From: Euryarchaeota archaeon UBA256
GTDB taxonomy: Archaea > Thermoplasmatota > Poseidoniia > Poseidoniales > Poseidoniaceae
Direction: 5' to 3'
NCBI GenBank assembly: GCA_002494645.1
Contig: DACE01000029.1
Span: 217-64,216, forward strand
Length of the DNA: 64,000 nucleotides
Positions within the stretch are counted from its first letter, which is position 1. The number at the start of each line of letters is the position of its first letter. A model generated the notes under the pieces. It saw only the letters and a list, made by a program, of their open reading frames with translations, ran no database searches and had not been told where the DNA came from. A program made the position numbers and the translations under genes. Shown here in pieces: positions 63,224 through 64,000 of the stretch.

Positions 63224-64000
63224 ATGGCGATTGAACGCGTTGCAGTTATTGGCGCTGGCACGATGGGGGCAGGGATTGCTCAGGTCTGCGCGCAGGCAGG
63301 ATGGGCGACACGGCTCTACGATGCATTCCCGGAAGGATTGGAGCGGGGCATGCAACGCATTGATGCGTTCTGGGACAAAGGCATCGCCCGAGGAAAAACA
63401 ACCCCTGAACAAAAAACCGAATGGAGTTCAAACTTAGAGGCTGTGAACGACCTTGAACAGGCGGTAAGTGATGCGGACCTGGTGATTGAAGCAGTACCTG
63501 AAATTCCCGACCTTAAGCACTCGATTTTCGCTCAACTTGACAAGCTCGCTCCCAGCCATGCGGTGCTTGGGACCAATACATCCTCTCTTTCAATCGCCGA
63601 TATCGCAGCCGCAACCTCACGACCTGAGCGTGTGGTTGGTATGCATTTCTTCAATCCTGTCCCTATTATGAAATTGCTTGAACTGGTTCGTCATGACACC
63701 ACGGATGAAGCCACCATTGCCCTCGCAGAGGAAGCCGGTCGTCGGATGGGGAAAACTACGATTTTGGTGAAAGACATCCCAGGTTTCGCAACCAGCCGCC
63801 TCGGTGTCGTATTGGGCAATGAAGCCATTCGCATGCTGGCTGATGGCGTGGCCAGTGCGAAGGACATCGACACCGCCATGGTATTGGGCTACAAACATCC
63901 GATGGGGCCCTTGGCCCTCACGGATTTGGTTGGCTTGGATGTGCGACGTGATATTTTGAGGAATTTGCAATCTTCCTTTCAAGATGACGCCTACGCACCG
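63224..64000 (+). CDS. 3-hydroxyacyl-CoA dehydrogenase, N-terminal 259 residues (runs off the window)
   Basis: The open frame from ATG 63224 continues to the last base, so the C-terminus is missing. NAD-binding GAGTMGAGIAQVCAQAG, then VIEAVPEI, GTNTSSLSIADIA, GMHFFNPVPIMKLLE with the catalytic His, and the C-domain VLGNEAIRMLADGVASAKDIDTAM and GYKHPMGPLALTDLVGLD. It oxidises 3-hydroxyacyl-CoA to 3-ketoacyl-CoA (3-hydroxybutyryl-CoA dehydrogenase or FadB-like). Usual full length is about 285 residues for the short form, or longer if fused to a second C-terminal repeat or a crotonase domain; which applies cannot be seen here. Confidence 0.9.
   Translation, partial: MAIERVAVIGAGTMGAGIAQVCAQAGWATRLYDAFPEGLERGMQRIDAFWDKGIARGKTTPEQKTEWSSNLEAVNDLEQAVSDADLVIEAVPEIPDLKHSIFAQLDKLAPSHAVLGTNTSSLSIADIAAATSRPERVVGMHFFNPVPIMKLLELVRHDTTDEATIALAEEAGRRMGKTTILVKDIPGFATSRLGVVLGNEAIRMLADGVASAKDIDTAMVLGYKHPMGPLALTDLVGLDVRRDILRNLQSSFQDDAYAP

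Noticed and set aside
62949..63437. 162-codon frame bridging the transporter end and the dehydrogenase start
   Set aside because: Out of frame with both; the transporter frame and the GAGTMGAGIAQ dehydrogenase frame explain the region.

Overview
The window looks like chromosomal DNA of a marine Thermoplasmatota archaeon, most likely Candidatus Poseidoniales (Marine Group II). Archaeal hallmarks are an Orc1/Cdc6 initiator, a CDP-archaeol synthase, a TBP-fold protein, a phosphopantetheine adenylyltransferase fused to the archaeal GTP-dependent dephospho-CoA kinase, a bacterio-opsin-activator type HTH protein, archaeal class I aldolase, and a tRNA gene without encoded CCA. They are mixed with bacterial-looking lipid genes and very large secreted repeat proteins, which is typical of that group. 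The taxonomic call is inference from gene content; I saw no rRNA, insertion sequence, prophage or CRISPR array. Genes are tightly packed, with many TGATG/ATGA/TAATG overlaps inside operons and convergent gene pairs separated by only 0-4 bases.

Layout. 1-5.6 kb: a GT2 glycosyltransferase and a three-gene coupled cassette of two secreted, membrane-anchored proteins with atypical Cys-His (haem-like) motifs plus a multi-pass membrane protein. 5.6-17.7 kb: an ABC exporter, a 1,869-residue subtilisin with 15 thrombospondin-type-3 repeats, tRNA-Gly(UCC), carS, an M28 lipoprotein peptidase, a membrane alpha/beta hydrolase and a MerT-like small membrane protein. 17.7-28.1 kb: the most striking locus, a minus-strand operon fabI - giant fatty-acid/polyketide synthase (2,936 residues, KS-AT-degenerate ACP-KS-ACPx3-KR-DH) - Sfp-type phosphopantetheinyl transferase, preceded by a palindromic operator candidate. 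28.2-37.5 kb: secreted or membrane proteins, a TatD-like hydrolase, a TBP-fold paralogue and a 1,947-residue surface protein. 37.6-46.9 kb: acyl-CoA thioesterase, a G-domain-degenerate elongation-factor-like protein, PfkB kinase, biotin carboxylase, fatty-acid hydroxylase, SLOG protein, flavin reductase module and MBL hydrolase. 47-54 kb: Orc1/Cdc6, a GT2 enzyme, the CoA-biosynthesis fusion, an unexplained structured intergenic stretch and an 836-residue HTH protein. 54.3-64 kb: a small wHTH protein, class I aldolase, enoyl-CoA hydratase, geranylgeranyl-reductase-like enzyme, moaE-moaC, glpX, a Bat-type regulator next to a PaaA/BoxB-like diiron oxygenase with tandem palindromes between them, an EamA transporter and a truncated 3-hydroxyacyl-CoA dehydrogenase.

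How the genes may work together. The fabI-synthase-PPTase operon contains in principle every activity of a fatty-acid elongation cycle (KS, malonyl/acyl transfer, ACP, KR, DH, trans-ER) plus its own ACP-activating enzyme. The window also encodes a biotin carboxylase (malonyl- or methylmalonyl-CoA supply), the last two steps of CoA synthesis, an acyl-CoA thioesterase, a fatty-acid hydroxylase, crotonase and 3-hydroxyacyl-CoA dehydrogenase (beta-oxidation-like steps), next to ether-lipid genes (carS, geranylgeranyl reductase). This suggests an archaeon that makes and handles fatty acyl chains as well as isoprenoid ether lipids. Aldolase and GlpX fit gluconeogenesis, and the secreted protease and peptidases fit a protein-degrading heterotrophic lifestyle.
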